Positions 38,820 through 48,514 are shown, numbered from the stretch's first letter. The stretch is DNA of 64,000 nt from Oceanospirillaceae bacterium (GCA_013215445.1 JABSRA010000011.1:18946-82945), one strand, 5' to 3'. Program-made: numbers and translations. The notes: generated by a model not told the origin, from the letters alone.

Positions 38820-38894
38820 GTTCGGTAATAGAGACCTCAGCCAGGCGATGTATCAGCTCCTCTGGCTAGAGCCCTCTAATCAGTAACGTTTAAG

Positions 38895-38920
38895 AAGGAG
38901 TGCTATTGTGCTCCTTTTTG
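38895..38920 (+). terminator. Hairpin with T-run between ileS and lspA
   Basis: AAGGAGTGC-TATT-GTGCTCCTT (two G-U pairs) runs into TTT. It may attenuate transcription into lspA, which is otherwise arranged as part of the same operon. Confidence 0.6.
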
Positions 38921-38949
38921 CTATAAGTTGTTAATTGACAGGCAAAGAA

Positions 38950-39468
38950 ATGAAAGAATCAATGAATAACAACCTCAGCTCACTGCATTGGTTATGGTTA
39001 GCGGTGGTGGTTTTAAGCATCGACAGATACACCAAAATAATCGCTGAAGCTGAGCTTATCTATGCACAGCCAAACCCTATTATCGCGGGGTTTTTCGACT
39101 TGACGCTGCTGTACAATAAAGGTGCGGCATTTGGCTTTTTGGCCCAGGCAGGGGGCTGGCAGCGCTGGATCTTCACCGCATTAGCGGTGGTGATGAGTGT
39201 GGTGTTAATTGTCTGGATCAAAAAGAATCCGCTCAAGTTGTGGTGGCTTAATTCAGGTCTCGCGCTAATCTTAGGCGGCGCGCTGGGGAATTTATATGAC
39301 CGGGTGATGCAGGGCCAAGTGGTGGACTTTTTATCCTTCCATTTTGCTAGCTATAGTTTTCCCGCTTTTAATATTGCGGATATGGCGATCAGTTGTGGCG
39401 CCTTTTTACTCATCGTTGATATGCTTTTCTTTGAAAAAAAACGCATCTCAGCACAGCATAAAGAATAG
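38950..39468 (+). CDS. lspA: Prolipoprotein signal peptidase LspA
   Basis: A 172 aa inner-membrane aspartyl peptidase with four membrane segments. The catalytic Asp motifs GGALGNLYDRV and FNIADMAI are present, as is YNKGAAFGFL. The start is uncertain: ATGs at 38950 and 38962 are both possible, and a TTG at 38935 is open. It processes lipoproteins such as BamD and the lipoprotein at 2442. fkpB follows after 4 bp. Confidence 0.94.
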   Translation: MKESMNNNLSSLHWLWLAVVVLSIDRYTKIIAEAELIYAQPNPIIAGFFDLTLLYNKGAAFGFLAQAGGWQRWIFTALAVVMSVVLIVWIKKNPLKLWWLNSGLALILGGALGNLYDRVMQGQVVDFLSFHFASYSFPAFNIADMAISCGAFLLIVDMLFFEKKRISAQHKE

Positions 39469-39472
39469 ATAA

Positions 39473-39910
39473 ATGAACAGAATTTCTCCAGAATCAAGCG
39501 TAGAATTGTTTTTTGAAATCCGTCTTTTAGATGGTGCTATTGTGGATTCGAACTATAATAAAAAAGCGGCAACTTTTAAGATAGGGGATGGCAATATGTT
39601 AGCGGGCTTTGAGTCCGTGCTAATAGGTTTGAAAGCCGGTGATAAACAGGTCTTCCAACTGGCGCCCGAGCAGGCGTTTGGCATGTCAAACCCGAATAAT
39701 ATGCAAACCATCAGCCGCACAAAATTTATTGATATGGAATTAGAAGAGGGATTAGTGGTCTCATTCAAGGACCCCAGTGGCGAGCTGCCCGGGATAGTCT
39801 CTTCTTTTGACGACACAGAGGTGATCGTCGATTTTAATCACCCTCTAGCCGGCAAGCATTTGGAGTTTCAAGTAGAGATAGTCAACGTTTTAACCGAAGT
39901 AACACCCTGA
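39473..39910 (+). CDS. fkpB: FKBP-type peptidyl-prolyl isomerase (FkpB/SlpA)
   Basis: A 145 aa SlyD/SlpA-like isomerase: VELFFEIRLLDGAIVDS, FKIGDGNMLAGFESVLIGLKAGDKQ and an IF (insert-in-flap) region with VDFNHPLAGKHLEFQVEIVNV. Follows lspA as in many gammaproteobacteria. ispH, which commonly follows, is absent and pilE comes next. Confidence 0.93.
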   Translation: MNRISPESSVELFFEIRLLDGAIVDSNYNKKAATFKIGDGNMLAGFESVLIGLKAGDKQVFQLAPEQAFGMSNPNNMQTISRTKFIDMELEEGLVVSFKDPSGELPGIVSSFDDTEVIVDFNHPLAGKHLEFQVEIVNVLTEVTP

Positions 39911-39975
39911 AAATTCACCAGTGAACGACAGCGTGTTAATCAATAAAATGTCAATCAACAGAGAGTGATAGAGGA

Positions 39976-40404
39976 ATGATACGAGTAGTGGAAGAACAAC
40001 GGGGCATGACCCTGATTGAATTGATGATTGTCGTGGCAATTATCGGCATTATCTCGGCGGTTGCCTATCCCTCGTACCAAACTTATACAGAGCAATCCAG
40101 ACGTACTGTGGCGCAGGGCAACTTACTCGAGCTAGCCCAGTGGATGGAGCGCCAGTATACTATTAATGGTCGATATCCTAATCCTCCGGCATCTGTTACC
40201 TTGCCGATTACTCAGAGTCCCAATGTGGTGGGAGGGCGAGTTGACTATACGTTCTCTCTCACGAGTAGCGCCGCTGCTACTTATACTTTACAGGCGACGG
40301 CCACGGGCACTCAAGTGAATGATGCCTGTGTAGACTTAACCATCAATCAGGCGGGGACGACGACAGCAGCCAGTGGGGCGCCGGCCACTTGCTGGCGCTA
40401 TTAG
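39976..40404 (+). CDS. pilE: Type IV pilus minor pilin PilE
   Basis: A 142 aa prepilin. The type III signal is EEQRG|MTLIELMIVVAIIGIISAVAYP with cleavage after Gly and Glu at +5. The globular domain contains QWMERQYTINGRYPNP and a C-terminal Cys pair (NDACVDLTI...PATCWRY), typical of PilE. Processed by PilD and added to the pilus tip complex. First gene of a six- to seven-gene run of pilus genes. Confidence 0.9.
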   Translation: MIRVVEEQRGMTLIELMIVVAIIGIISAVAYPSYQTYTEQSRRTVAQGNLLELAQWMERQYTINGRYPNPPASVTLPITQSPNVVGGRVDYTFSLTSSAAATYTLQATATGTQVNDACVDLTINQAGTTTAASGAPATCWRY

Positions 40405-40429
40405 CTTTTTAAGATAGGTTTACAAAGGT

Positions 40430-40987
40430 ATGCGAGAGCAACAGGGGTTCAGCTTAATAGAACTGATGGTCGCACTGGCGATATTGGTTATCTTAGTCAC
40501 ACTGGCGATACCGAGTTTTACCGCATCACTGTTAAGGGCGAATGCCACTAGTTTGGCGGATTCTTTAATTACCAGCTTGAACTATGCTAAATCAGAGGCG
40601 ATTAGTCGCAATGCACGCGTTTATCTGTGTGCGCGCAACGCTGATGGCAGCGATTGTTTAAACGGCGCTGCAGATTGGGACACTGGTTGGTTAATAAGAT
40701 TAGCGGCCGATGATAACACTCTGCGCGATGTGCGAATAAGTAATCCAAATGCGCAAGTTTCACTCGCTGATAATGTGTTGAATCACAGTGATAAACATTT
40801 AATCTTCAAAGCCTCTGGTGAAAGGTTGTTACTGACTAACGCCAATGCAGAAGTGACTCCAACTGGGATTTTGTTGTTTTCCACGCAAATTATTCAATGT
40901 AATAATCCACAATTAAGTATCCGCCGAGAAATAGCCTTGGCATTTTCAGGATTGATAACCGTTAACGCCAGAGTGAATTGTCTATGA
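40430..40987 (+). CDS. fimT: Type IV pilus minor pilin FimT/FimU
   Basis: A 185 aa prepilin with signal REQQG|FSLIELMVALAILVILVTLAIPSF and a GspH/FimT domain (LADSLITSLNYAKSEAISRNARVYLCARNADGSDC, DWDTGWLIR). FimT-type pilins contribute to pilus priming and, in some species, to DNA binding. Its stop overlaps the pilV start (ATGA). Confidence 0.9.
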   Translation: MREQQGFSLIELMVALAILVILVTLAIPSFTASLLRANATSLADSLITSLNYAKSEAISRNARVYLCARNADGSDCLNGAADWDTGWLIRLAADDNTLRDVRISNPNAQVSLADNVLNHSDKHLIFKASGERLLLTNANAEVTPTGILLFSTQIIQCNNPQLSIRREIALAFSGLITVNARVNCL

Positions 40988-41472
40988 TCACTAGACGCCA
41001 AAACCAGCGAGGTGCTACCTTAATTGAGGTATTAGTGACAATCGTGGTTGTCTCTATCGGTCTGTTGGGCATGGCGGCATTGCAATTAAAATCTGCTGCG
41101 GTTAATCAAAGTTCCTATCAGCGATTGCAGGCAGCTAACCTAGCCTACGAGATTGCCGATAGTATCTCTATTAATCAACGTCAGGCGCGCGATGGCAATT
41201 ATGAGTTGGCGAGAGCGGATAATGTGCCGCAAAATGCCATTGTCGGCACCGCGGCAGATATAGATTTAAGACGCTGGATCGCCTCGGTTGGCAATCGTTT
41301 ACCTGAGGGAGATCTGATTATCGAAGCACCAGTGGCCATCGCAGGAGCGGTAGGTACCGCAAGGCAATATAATATTACCATTTGTTGGTTCGACAAACAT
41401 ATTGACAATATTGATGCTAATTGCGGGCAGAATCAGAGTTCTTTTACATTCTTGGCAAGTAGCCGAATCTAG
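40984..41472 (+). CDS. pilV: Type IV pilus minor pilin PilV
   Basis: A 162 aa prepilin: RRQNQRG|ATLIEVLVTIVVVSIGLLGMAALQLKS, followed by NQSSYQRLQAANLAYEIADSI, characteristic of PilV. The ATG at 40984 overlaps the fimT stop; the frame opens at a TTG two codons upstream. Part of the priming complex with PilW, PilX and FimU. Confidence 0.9.
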   Translation: MITRRQNQRGATLIEVLVTIVVVSIGLLGMAALQLKSAAVNQSSYQRLQAANLAYEIADSISINQRQARDGNYELARADNVPQNAIVGTAADIDLRRWIASVGNRLPEGDLIIEAPVAIAGAVGTARQYNITICWFDKHIDNIDANCGQNQSSFTFLASSRI

Positions 41473-41487
41473 TAATGAGTCAATAAT

Positions 41488-42204
41488 ATGCCCAGCGTGA
41501 AACAACAAGGTTTTTCTCTTATTGAACTAATGATAGCTATGGCATTGGGCGCTTTTATTATAGCAGGGCTAGTCAGTGTGTTTATATCAGCCAGTCAAAG
41601 TTATACCACGCAACAAGCACTGGTTGAAATTCAAGATAAGGGCCGCTTTGCCATTGAAAAAATCAGAGACGATATTCAAAGAGCCGGGCTAGGGTTAAAG
41701 TCAGCCGACGATCCGGTGAAACTGGTGGCGGCTGGCGGCACCACAGACTGCAACACTAATTTCGAAGTGCTGGAAATTTATTATAATGAAAACGCCGCCG
41801 CGGTTGCTACGCTGCGCTGTTATTACCTGGATGCGGGTGAACTTAAGCGCAATGAGACTACCGTGGGAAATGCGGCGCCAGTGGCCACTGAAATTATTAT
41901 CATTGATCGCGTCGATCAACTTAATTTTTTGTTTGCAGTCGATGCCGATGGTAATGGTGTTGATGTGATTGCAGGGAATCTCTACCAGACAGCTGCCGGC
42001 TTTTCGGGTGCGGGCAAGGTCGCAGATTGGAATGAGGTGATTGGAGTGCGGGTAGAGTTAGTCGTGGCCAGTAATACCGACCAGGTATTGAGTGCGGCGC
42101 AAGTACTGGTCGACCCTTTTGGCGGCGGAAATATTGAATACGATGATAGTCGCTTGCATCAAGCCTACACGGCACTTGTCTCACTGAGGAATCGGCTGTT
42201 ATGA
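41488..42204 (+). CDS. pilW: Type IV pilus assembly protein PilW
   Basis: A 238 aa prepilin-like protein: VKQQG|FSLIELMIAMALGAFIIAGLVSVFISASQSY, with QDKGRFAIEKIRDDIQRAGL typical for PilW. Glu at +5 is present, in contrast to the paralogue at 47035. Stop overlaps the pilX start. Confidence 0.9.
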   Translation: MPSVKQQGFSLIELMIAMALGAFIIAGLVSVFISASQSYTTQQALVEIQDKGRFAIEKIRDDIQRAGLGLKSADDPVKLVAAGGTTDCNTNFEVLEIYYNENAAAVATLRCYYLDAGELKRNETTVGNAAPVATEIIIIDRVDQLNFLFAVDADGNGVDVIAGNLYQTAAGFSGAGKVADWNEVIGVRVELVVASNTDQVLSAAQVLVDPFGGGNIEYDDSRLHQAYTALVSLRNRLL

Positions 42205-42668
42205 AGATCGCTGAAAAGCATCGACAAAGTGGTGCTGCTTTGATTATAGGCCTAATTTTTCTGGTATTGCTAGCGGTGCTCGGTTTGGGTTCCCTGCGTA
42301 ATGTGACTTTGCAAGAGCGTATTACCGGCAATCATTTAGACGGTTACAGAGCGCAGCACAATGCGGACGTCGCCCTGTTAATGGCAGAGGAGAATGTGGC
42401 AACCACGGGTTCTAATGCGCAAGTAATGTATATGAATACTTCAAATGCAGGGGTGAATTACGCCTTGTCAACACTGTGGGATAATTGTGATGATACGACT
42501 GTCACTGACGAGAATTTGTGCGAAGTGTTGGCCTCTGGTGCTAGAGTGAAATATGAGACAACCGCAGAAGAAGATACATATATTATTACCGTCTGGGCAA
42601 CAGGAAGTGCCAATGCCAGTGTTATGTTGCAATCTACTTACGCCGGTAGATTGGAAGAGCAGCAATAA
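42201..42668 (+). CDS. pilX: Type IV pilus assembly protein PilX
   Basis: A 155 aa protein with N-terminal HRQSG|AALIIGLIFLVLLAVLGLGSLRNVTLQERITGNHLD, the PilX/PilX_N signature, lacking Glu at +5 as usual for this subunit (GspK-like position). Starts within the pilW stop. Directly upstream of pilY1, whose incorporation into the pilus tip needs PilX. Confidence 0.88.
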   Translation: MKIAEKHRQSGAALIIGLIFLVLLAVLGLGSLRNVTLQERITGNHLDGYRAQHNADVALLMAEENVATTGSNAQVMYMNTSNAGVNYALSTLWDNCDDTTVTDENLCEVLASGARVKYETTAEEDTYIITVWATGSANASVMLQSTYAGRLEEQQ

Positions 42669-42693
42669 ATTTTGCGGGGTTTAGGAAAATACT

Positions 42694-45600
42694 ATGTTAT
42701 ATAAACGGACTAAAATATCAAAGTGTTTACTGGTTGGTACCATTCTCTCTACACCTCTTTATGCCGCTGAGCTAAGCTTGCCGCAGTTTCCGTTACAGAT
42801 TACCGAATATGTTGAACCCAATGTCATGCTGTTACTCGATACTTCTGGCAGTATGGGGAATTTAGAAAATGGTGAAAGTCGAATTTCGATTATTAAAGAC
42901 ATCGCGACTAATTTAATTGAAACCAATAAAAACATCCGCTTTTGCCTGGCCAGATTCCGCTATGATCAAGGGGGCAAAATTTTGTCTGAATGTGGATCTT
43001 CCAACGAAGCCATTAATAACATGAAAACTGCTATTGCCGGGTTAACGGCTGGCGGTTCAACACCTTTAGCAGAGTCATATTATGAGGTGATTAGTTATTT
43101 TGCGGGAAAGGCGCCCAAGTACATTAATGGTGCTGGCGATCATGCAAATAACGATAATAACATCGCTGTTACTCGTATAAATGGGAAATATATCAGTCCA
43201 ATAGAATATCGCTGTCAGAAAAATTATACCATTGTAATGACCGATGGTACTGCACAGCTCGACAGTTATTTTCCGGATTTCCCCGCGGATAAAGAACACC
43301 TTTATGGAGTAGCGCCCAACACCGACTATAATATTCATCCTAACTATAGCTCCGCGATTGCCAGTGATGGCGATTACGACGCAAAGAACAATGATGGTAA
43401 TGGGGGTACGGTGGTTGGCTCTGGGTCTAATTCTGGAAATTTAGGTGTTTATGAGTTTTTAGATGATATGGCTAAGTATGCCTGGGACGTTGATTTAAGA
43501 CGTAGTGGCGTCGATAATGCGCAAAACGACCAAACGGGAAAAAGCTTTGATGACCCTAGCAATAACAGTGAATTCAGCCAGCAAAATTTAAATACCTACA
43601 CCGTAGGTTTTACCTTAGATATCGATATGCTCCGCGATGCAGCCGACTATGGTAAGGGCGGCACAGGAAATGGTGACTTTGATGGCGATGGTGATGTAGA
43701 CGCTGATGATGCCGCTAATGACAATTATTTCACTGCGGCCAACAGGGCGGAATTAACCCAGGCTTTTCAAGATGCTATAGATCAGATAAGTGCTGAAAAT
43801 CAATCTAGCGCAGAACCCACTATCAGTTCTGATTTATATTCGGCTGAGCTTAGACTGTTTCAAACCCGTTTTACCAATACCAAATGGACAGGTGAATTAC
43901 TGGCGTACCAAATAGTTAGCAACAGTTCGGGCACTTATGATCTGGTCCAAGATTGGGCTGCTCCGGCTAATTTTCCTAGTAGCTGGCAGAATCGAGTGAT
44001 TGATACGGGTATCAATGGCGGTGTGCCATTAAAGTGGGGACAGTTAGACACAGCACAAAAAACAGCTTGGTTTGCCGGGCAGAGGCAACGCTTAAATTAT
44101 ATTCGTGGAAAAACCGCCGAGCAAATTGGGCTTGATAACTATCGAGACCGAGAATCTTTAATGGGTGATATTGTCAACTCATCACCCCTGTATGTTGGTC
44201 CTCCAGAGTCAGACGAACATATGTTTTCAGCCTCAGACACCAGTCTAAAAGCCAGTTACCTAAGTTTTGTGGGGGTCCAAAGTACTGTTGCCGCGATGAT
44301 TTATGTGGGAGCCAACGATGGCATGCTTCATGGCTTTGATATCTCAGGTCAGGAAAAAATGGCCTTTGTCCCCTCTAAGGTGATGCCAAATCTGGCAGAG
44401 TTAAGTCAAGCTGATTATGGTCACCTCTTCTACGTCGATGGTGCACCCAGTAGCGCCAATGTATACGCAGAGTTTGTCCCGGGTTCGAAATCTTGGAAGA
44501 CGGTATTGGTCGGGGGATTAAGACGTGGAGGTCAGGGGATTTATGCTTTAGATGTCACGGATCCAACACGCTTCGTCAATGGCGATAATAGTGCGGATAA
44601 CACCAGGGCCAGTCAAACTTTTCTATGGGAATTTAGTGATGATGAGACTTTAGGCAGTGTTAGCTCCACCGATAAATATACAGCGGACCAAGATTTAGGT
44701 TATAGCTATTCAGCCCCACAAATAATGCGTTTGAATGATGGTGAATTTTATGTCGTATTGGGCAGTGGATATAACAATACAGAAGCGGACGGGCATGCGA
44801 GTACCACGGGCGATGCAGTTTTATTTCTATTAAACGTCGCTACTGGGGCGGTGGTGAAGAAAATTACCACAGGTTATGGTATGAGCCAAGATCCAAAATC
44901 AGCGAGTCTTGGCAATGGCCTTGCCACTGTTAAAGGTTTTGATGCCGGCCAATTGGAAGATGGTAAGATTCAGGGGGAAGCTGATGGCAAAATTGACTAT
45001 ATCTACGCGGGAGATCTGTTTGGCAATCTGTGGAAATTTGATCTATCTAGTGCCGACCCTCAAGATTGGGGTTATGTAGCAGAGAAAAATAGCGATGATA
45101 GCTTGAACGCCAATCGCAACCCAATAAAACTGTTTACCGCCAAGATTGATCCGCAAAACTATCAACCTATTACCGTTCAATTAGCCGTGCACAAACTCTA
45201 CAGCAGTGAAATAATGCTGTATTTCGGCACCGGAAAGTTATTAGAGCATCTTGATACTCAAACAGACAACGTAGCCCCTCAAAGTTTTTATGCAATCGCT
45301 GATAGAAGTTATACGGGATATGAATCTGGCTACGGCGAGACTGATACCAGTCCAAAAATAGCGGGTCGTAGCGAGCTATTAGAGCAGCGCATCACCCATC
45401 AAGAATATGTGAACTTTTCAGGGATAAGCAAAGAAGTGCGTGGTGTGACAGAATTTACTAGGACCACTCAAAAGGGTTGGTATATCGATTTACAAAAGCC
45501 CGTCACCAATACATCTGGTGATACAAGCTACCAACAAGAAGGTGAGCAGGTCGTGGTCCGCGCGCGCGTATTAGATAATTATGTCTACTTTGTCACCAAC

Positions 45601-45933
45601 TTTGCAGATCAAGATGCTTGCTTACCACCCGTTAAGAAAAACTTCTTGATGATATTTAGTGTCAAGTCAGGAGCGTCAATTTCGCTTAATAATACGGTGA
45701 TTGATACCAATGAGGATGGCACCATTGACCAGTATGATAATGCAACTTTTGCAGATGGCAGCACCAAAGCGGTCACCGGTCGTACCGGATTCGGCACTCA
45801 GTTACCGGTTATTATAAAAACCAATCAAAGTACTGGCGAGGGAATGATTTGCGATGCCCTGAACTGTTATAAAATGAAATCTCCAGGAATGGAGTGGAAC
45901 AGGACATCCTGGAAGGAAATTAAAACCGATTAA
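42694..45933 (+). CDS. pilY1: Type IV pilus tip adhesin PilY1
   Basis: A 1079 aa exported protein. The signal peptide ends near LYAAELS (residue ~24). An N-terminal von Willebrand A-like domain has a MIDAS motif D49-TS-GS (LLLDTSGSMGN). The C-terminal half is the PilC/PilY1 beta-propeller (IYVGANDGMLHGFD, VLVGGLRRGGQGIYALDV, YIYAGDLFGNLWKFDL). Two EF-hand-like calcium loops are visible: GDFDGDGDVDADDA (327-340) and DTNEDGTIDQYD (about 1004-1015), the latter placed like the known calcium switch for retraction. Adhesin and mechanosensor at the pilus tip. Confidence 0.93.
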   Translation: MLYKRTKISKCLLVGTILSTPLYAAELSLPQFPLQITEYVEPNVMLLLDTSGSMGNLENGESRISIIKDIATNLIETNKNIRFCLARFRYDQGGKILSECGSSNEAINNMKTAIAGLTAGGSTPLAESYYEVISYFAGKAPKYINGAGDHANNDNNIAVTRINGKYISPIEYRCQKNYTIVMTDGTAQLDSYFPDFPADKEHLYGVAPNTDYNIHPNYSSAIASDGDYDAKNNDGNGGTVVGSGSNSGNLGVYEFLDDMAKYAWDVDLRRSGVDNAQNDQTGKSFDDPSNNSEFSQQNLNTYTVGFTLDIDMLRDAADYGKGGTGNGDFDGDGDVDADDAANDNYFTAANRAELTQAFQDAIDQISAENQSSAEPTISSDLYSAELRLFQTRFTNTKWTGELLAYQIVSNSSGTYDLVQDWAAPANFPSSWQNRVIDTGINGGVPLKWGQLDTAQKTAWFAGQRQRLNYIRGKTAEQIGLDNYRDRESLMGDIVNSSPLYVGPPESDEHMFSASDTSLKASYLSFVGVQSTVAAMIYVGANDGMLHGFDISGQEKMAFVPSKVMPNLAELSQADYGHLFYVDGAPSSANVYAEFVPGSKSWKTVLVGGLRRGGQGIYALDVTDPTRFVNGDNSADNTRASQTFLWEFSDDETLGSVSSTDKYTADQDLGYSYSAPQIMRLNDGEFYVVLGSGYNNTEADGHASTTGDAVLFLLNVATGAVVKKITTGYGMSQDPKSASLGNGLATVKGFDAGQLEDGKIQGEADGKIDYIYAGDLFGNLWKFDLSSADPQDWGYVAEKNSDDSLNANRNPIKLFTAKIDPQNYQPITVQLAVHKLYSSEIMLYFGTGKLLEHLDTQTDNVAPQSFYAIADRSYTGYESGYGETDTSPKIAGRSELLEQRITHQEYVNFSGISKEVRGVTEFTRTTQKGWYIDLQKPVTNTSGDTSYQQEGEQVVVRARVLDNYVYFVTNFADQDACLPPVKKNFLMIFSVKSGASISLNNTVIDTNEDGTIDQYDNATFADGSTKAVTGRTGFGTQLPVIIKTNQSTGEGMICDALNCYKMKSPGMEWNRTSWKEIKTD

Positions 45934-45950
45934 TAAAGACGGAACCAGCC

Positions 45951-46232
45951 ATGCACAGACGCCAATTTTTAGTCGCGTTATTATTATCAGTATTTATCTC
46001 AACTACGTTATCGGCAGAGTCGATAATTGCAGAAGTTATCGCGGTGAACCCACTGCAAGGTGTACTAATATTGGAGGATAAAAAATATTATGTCACATTA
46101 AAGAGTCGCAACAGTGGGGATTATGGCCTGGCCTTGGCGAGTCTGAAACCTGGTATGTTGGTGGCGGTAGATTATCAAGTGACATCGAGCAAGCGTCGCA
46201 AAATTATTGTTATTAAAGTGCCTGTTCACTAA
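45951..46232 (+). CDS. PilY2-like small exported protein
   Basis: A 93 aa protein with a signal peptide (RRQFLVALLLSVFISTTLSAES) and a compact beta-rich domain (IIAEVIAVNPLQGVLILEDKKYYV, LKPGMLVAVDYQVTSSKR). It follows pilY1 by 17 bp, the position of pilY2 in Pseudomonas, and has similar size and fold character. Similarity to PilY2 is judged by eye. Confidence 0.6.
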   Translation: MHRRQFLVALLLSVFISTTLSAESIIAEVIAVNPLQGVLILEDKKYYVTLKSRNSGDYGLALASLKPGMLVAVDYQVTSSKRRKIIVIKVPVH

Positions 46233-46525
46233 TCTCATTGTTGATTAATAATTGTTCAGCCGCTTTACGGTTTGATTTTAAGGGAAATCTGCTCTAAAAG
46301 TCGCAATACTAAGCTGCCTCGGATGGGCCTGGTGCTTGCAAGCTCGGCCAATAAATCATACTAGCGTTCATAATTATAAAAAAAATAGATAGTAGTAATC
46401 GACTCAGTTTATTAATATAAGCTTAATAGCTTTGAGGGATATACTCTTCGTTCTCAATCCAAATGGATTATTTAACATTCAATGTTGTCCTGTTCAGAGC
46501 TTCTAACCTGCAAATAGAGCCTGGT

Positions 46526-47038
46526 ATGTTAAAAACTCAGAGCGGTCAATCCTATATTGAATTATTAATTGCGACCTTGCTCGTGGGACTATCAATGACT
46601 GGCATGGTGGTCTTGATGCTCAGCTCACAGCAGTTGAGCCGTCAAACTATTCAGCACTCAGATGTTGTGCAGCTGGTCAGTAATTATTCTAATCAACTAC
46701 GGCTCAATCCCGCGGAGTTAAGGCGAACATCTAGTCAGTATCTCACCTCTATCAATGCGACTGGAGAAATAGCGGTGCACTGTTCAGCAACCGCTAATTG
46801 TGCACAGCAACAGCAAGCATTAAAAGATTTAAAAGACTGGCAGTTGCAACTGAGCCAACATTTATCTTATTACACCGCCACTATGTGTCGGGATAGCTCG
46901 ATCCTTGATGGTGAGCCTTTTGTCAGTGATGGCTGTGATGATGCACCCAGTAGTCCCCTAGTGATAAAGTTGTGGTGGAAGAATCAACAATCTTCCACAG
47001 AGGATGTTCAGTTCTACGCAATAGGGCATGCCCTATGA
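46526..47038 (+). CDS. Second-cluster minor pilin, PilV/GspI-like
   Basis: A 170 aa prepilin-like protein: KTQSG|QSYIELLIATLLVGLSMTGMVVLML with Glu at +5, then a PilV-like VVQLVSNYSNQLRLNP and a Cys-containing globular part. I start at the ATG at 46526, which puts the prepilin peptidase site at residue 7; an upstream ATG at 46463 would give an implausibly long leader. First gene of a four-gene overlapping set downstream of the main minor-pilin operon. Confidence 0.75.
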   Translation: MLKTQSGQSYIELLIATLLVGLSMTGMVVLMLSSQQLSRQTIQHSDVVQLVSNYSNQLRLNPAELRRTSSQYLTSINATGEIAVHCSATANCAQQQQALKDLKDWQLQLSQHLSYYTATMCRDSSILDGEPFVSDGCDDAPSSPLVIKLWWKNQQSSTEDVQFYAIGHAL

Positions 47039-47967
47039 GTTACCAACAAGGATTTTCACTGATACAGTTGTTTATCTCTACCCTGTTAGGCCTGATGTTA
47101 AGTGCCGCCCTGCTGAGTATTTTGTATAGTGTTATTGTATCCAACGCGCTGCGACATTCGATCGAGACGATTCAAGAAAATGCTGCACTGGCGCTGTACT
47201 TCTTAAGCACTGATCTGATCAATATTGGTTTTAGTAGCTGTTTTGAACAGGCTAACGGTAAAATCAGTATTACCTCTACTGGCGCAATAGCAGAATTTCT
47301 GGTTGAACATCAATCTATCCAGGGACAGATCAATCAATATAAACGCTCCGATGCGATCCGTTTTGTGGCGGTACTTGAGGCGGGGTCTGAGCTTAGACAA
47401 GATATGGCGACCACCCATGCCAGTATAGATTTAGTGGCGGTGAATGGTGTCAAACAGCAGCAAGAACTATTGATCACTGACTGTAATAACGCCGATGTAT
47501 TTAAAGTGTCTGCGATCTGGAGAGCGCGATTATCCCATGATGCGCGGCACAATATCGATGCTAATCTAAGTGTTAAGTATACCAAGGGGGCTCTCGTTTA
47601 CCCCCTATCGCTGGTGAGTTATAAATTGGCCAGAGGAGTTGGCGGGCACACCGGGTTATATCGCAAAGTTAATCCGGGTAATTTTCAGGAGATGATTCCC
47701 AATGTTTCTCAAATGCGCATAGAATATGGCATGCGCAGCGCTCTGGGCGAGGGGGTAAATTACCACAGTGCGGATGATGTAGATGATTTCTCAACCGTGG
47801 TTAGCCTGCGTATTATATTATTATTACATTCAACAGACCCTGTTTTACGAAAAAAGATGTTCTATCAAGACGTTTATGACCGGCGGATTCAAGCAGTGGA
47901 TTGGCGTTTTTATAAAAAATATCAGTTATTAATTACCCTGCGAAATAGCCCAGATGTACTGGGTTAA
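47035..47967 (+). CDS. Second-cluster minor pilin, PilW/GspJ-like with Gln at +5
   Basis: A 310 aa prepilin-like protein starting MSYQQG|FSLIQLFISTLLGLMLSAALLSILYS. The conserved Glu at +5 is Gln, unusual for a PilW homologue. ENAALALYFLSTDLINIGF is PilW-like. The ATG overlaps the previous stop (ATGA), and the gene overlaps the next by 14 bp. The longer frame from 46972 lies within the upstream gene and is not used. Confidence 0.75.
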   Translation: MSYQQGFSLIQLFISTLLGLMLSAALLSILYSVIVSNALRHSIETIQENAALALYFLSTDLINIGFSSCFEQANGKISITSTGAIAEFLVEHQSIQGQINQYKRSDAIRFVAVLEAGSELRQDMATTHASIDLVAVNGVKQQQELLITDCNNADVFKVSAIWRARLSHDARHNIDANLSVKYTKGALVYPLSLVSYKLARGVGGHTGLYRKVNPGNFQEMIPNVSQMRIEYGMRSALGEGVNYHSADDVDDFSTVVSLRIILLLHSTDPVLRKKMFYQDVYDRRIQAVDWRFYKKYQLLITLRNSPDVLG

Positions 47968-48514
47968 ATCCTTTACTGATATTAAGGTATTGAACAAGCA
48001 AGCTGGCACTATCATCTTGTTCGTCTTAGTGATGACGGCTTTCTTAGCCAACCTGTCGCTACTGGGCATGAAAAACAGTCTTCACAGTCGTAAACTCACC
48101 CGCAGCTTAATCGGCTACCAGCTTGCTCTGCAACGGGCTGAATCAGCGTTATTACAAGGCGAAAGTCAATTGTCACAAAACGCCAGCTACCTGGTAGGAC
48201 AACAAGGTAGACCAGCAGAGCCAGGTAAATACCCGCAATTGTTTGGTACAACCTTGTTAACTACCAGATTGGTGTTGGATAAAAATGGCCGCTGGCTAGA
48301 TGCCCGCTATGTACATCCTACAGTCCTCAAGGGGCAAGTGATTAGCAGTTATATCACGGAGAAACTTTTATTAAAGGTAGGCGATACTAGCGCTCACTAT
48401 TTTAGAATTACCGCCAAGGGTTGGGGTTTTGCGGGGAATCGTGCTGTGGTTATACAAACCATCATTCGCCAACAAGAGCAACTAGTGAGAGTCTCGTGGC
48501 AGCAGTTACCTTAA
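47954..48514 (+). CDS. Second-cluster PilX/GspK-like protein
   Basis: A 186 aa protein with a PilX-like N-terminus: VLNKQAG|TIILFVLVMTAFLANLSLLGMKNSLHSRKL followed by YQLALQRAESALLQGE. There is no Glu at +5, as expected for PilX. The leader of 18 residues is long. It overlaps both neighbours. Confidence 0.7.
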   Translation: MYWVKSFTDIKVLNKQAGTIILFVLVMTAFLANLSLLGMKNSLHSRKLTRSLIGYQLALQRAESALLQGESQLSQNASYLVGQQGRPAEPGKYPQLFGTTLLTTRLVLDKNGRWLDARYVHPTVLKGQVISSYITEKLLLKVGDTSAHYFRITAKGWGFAGNRAVVIQTIIRQQEQLVRVSWQQLP

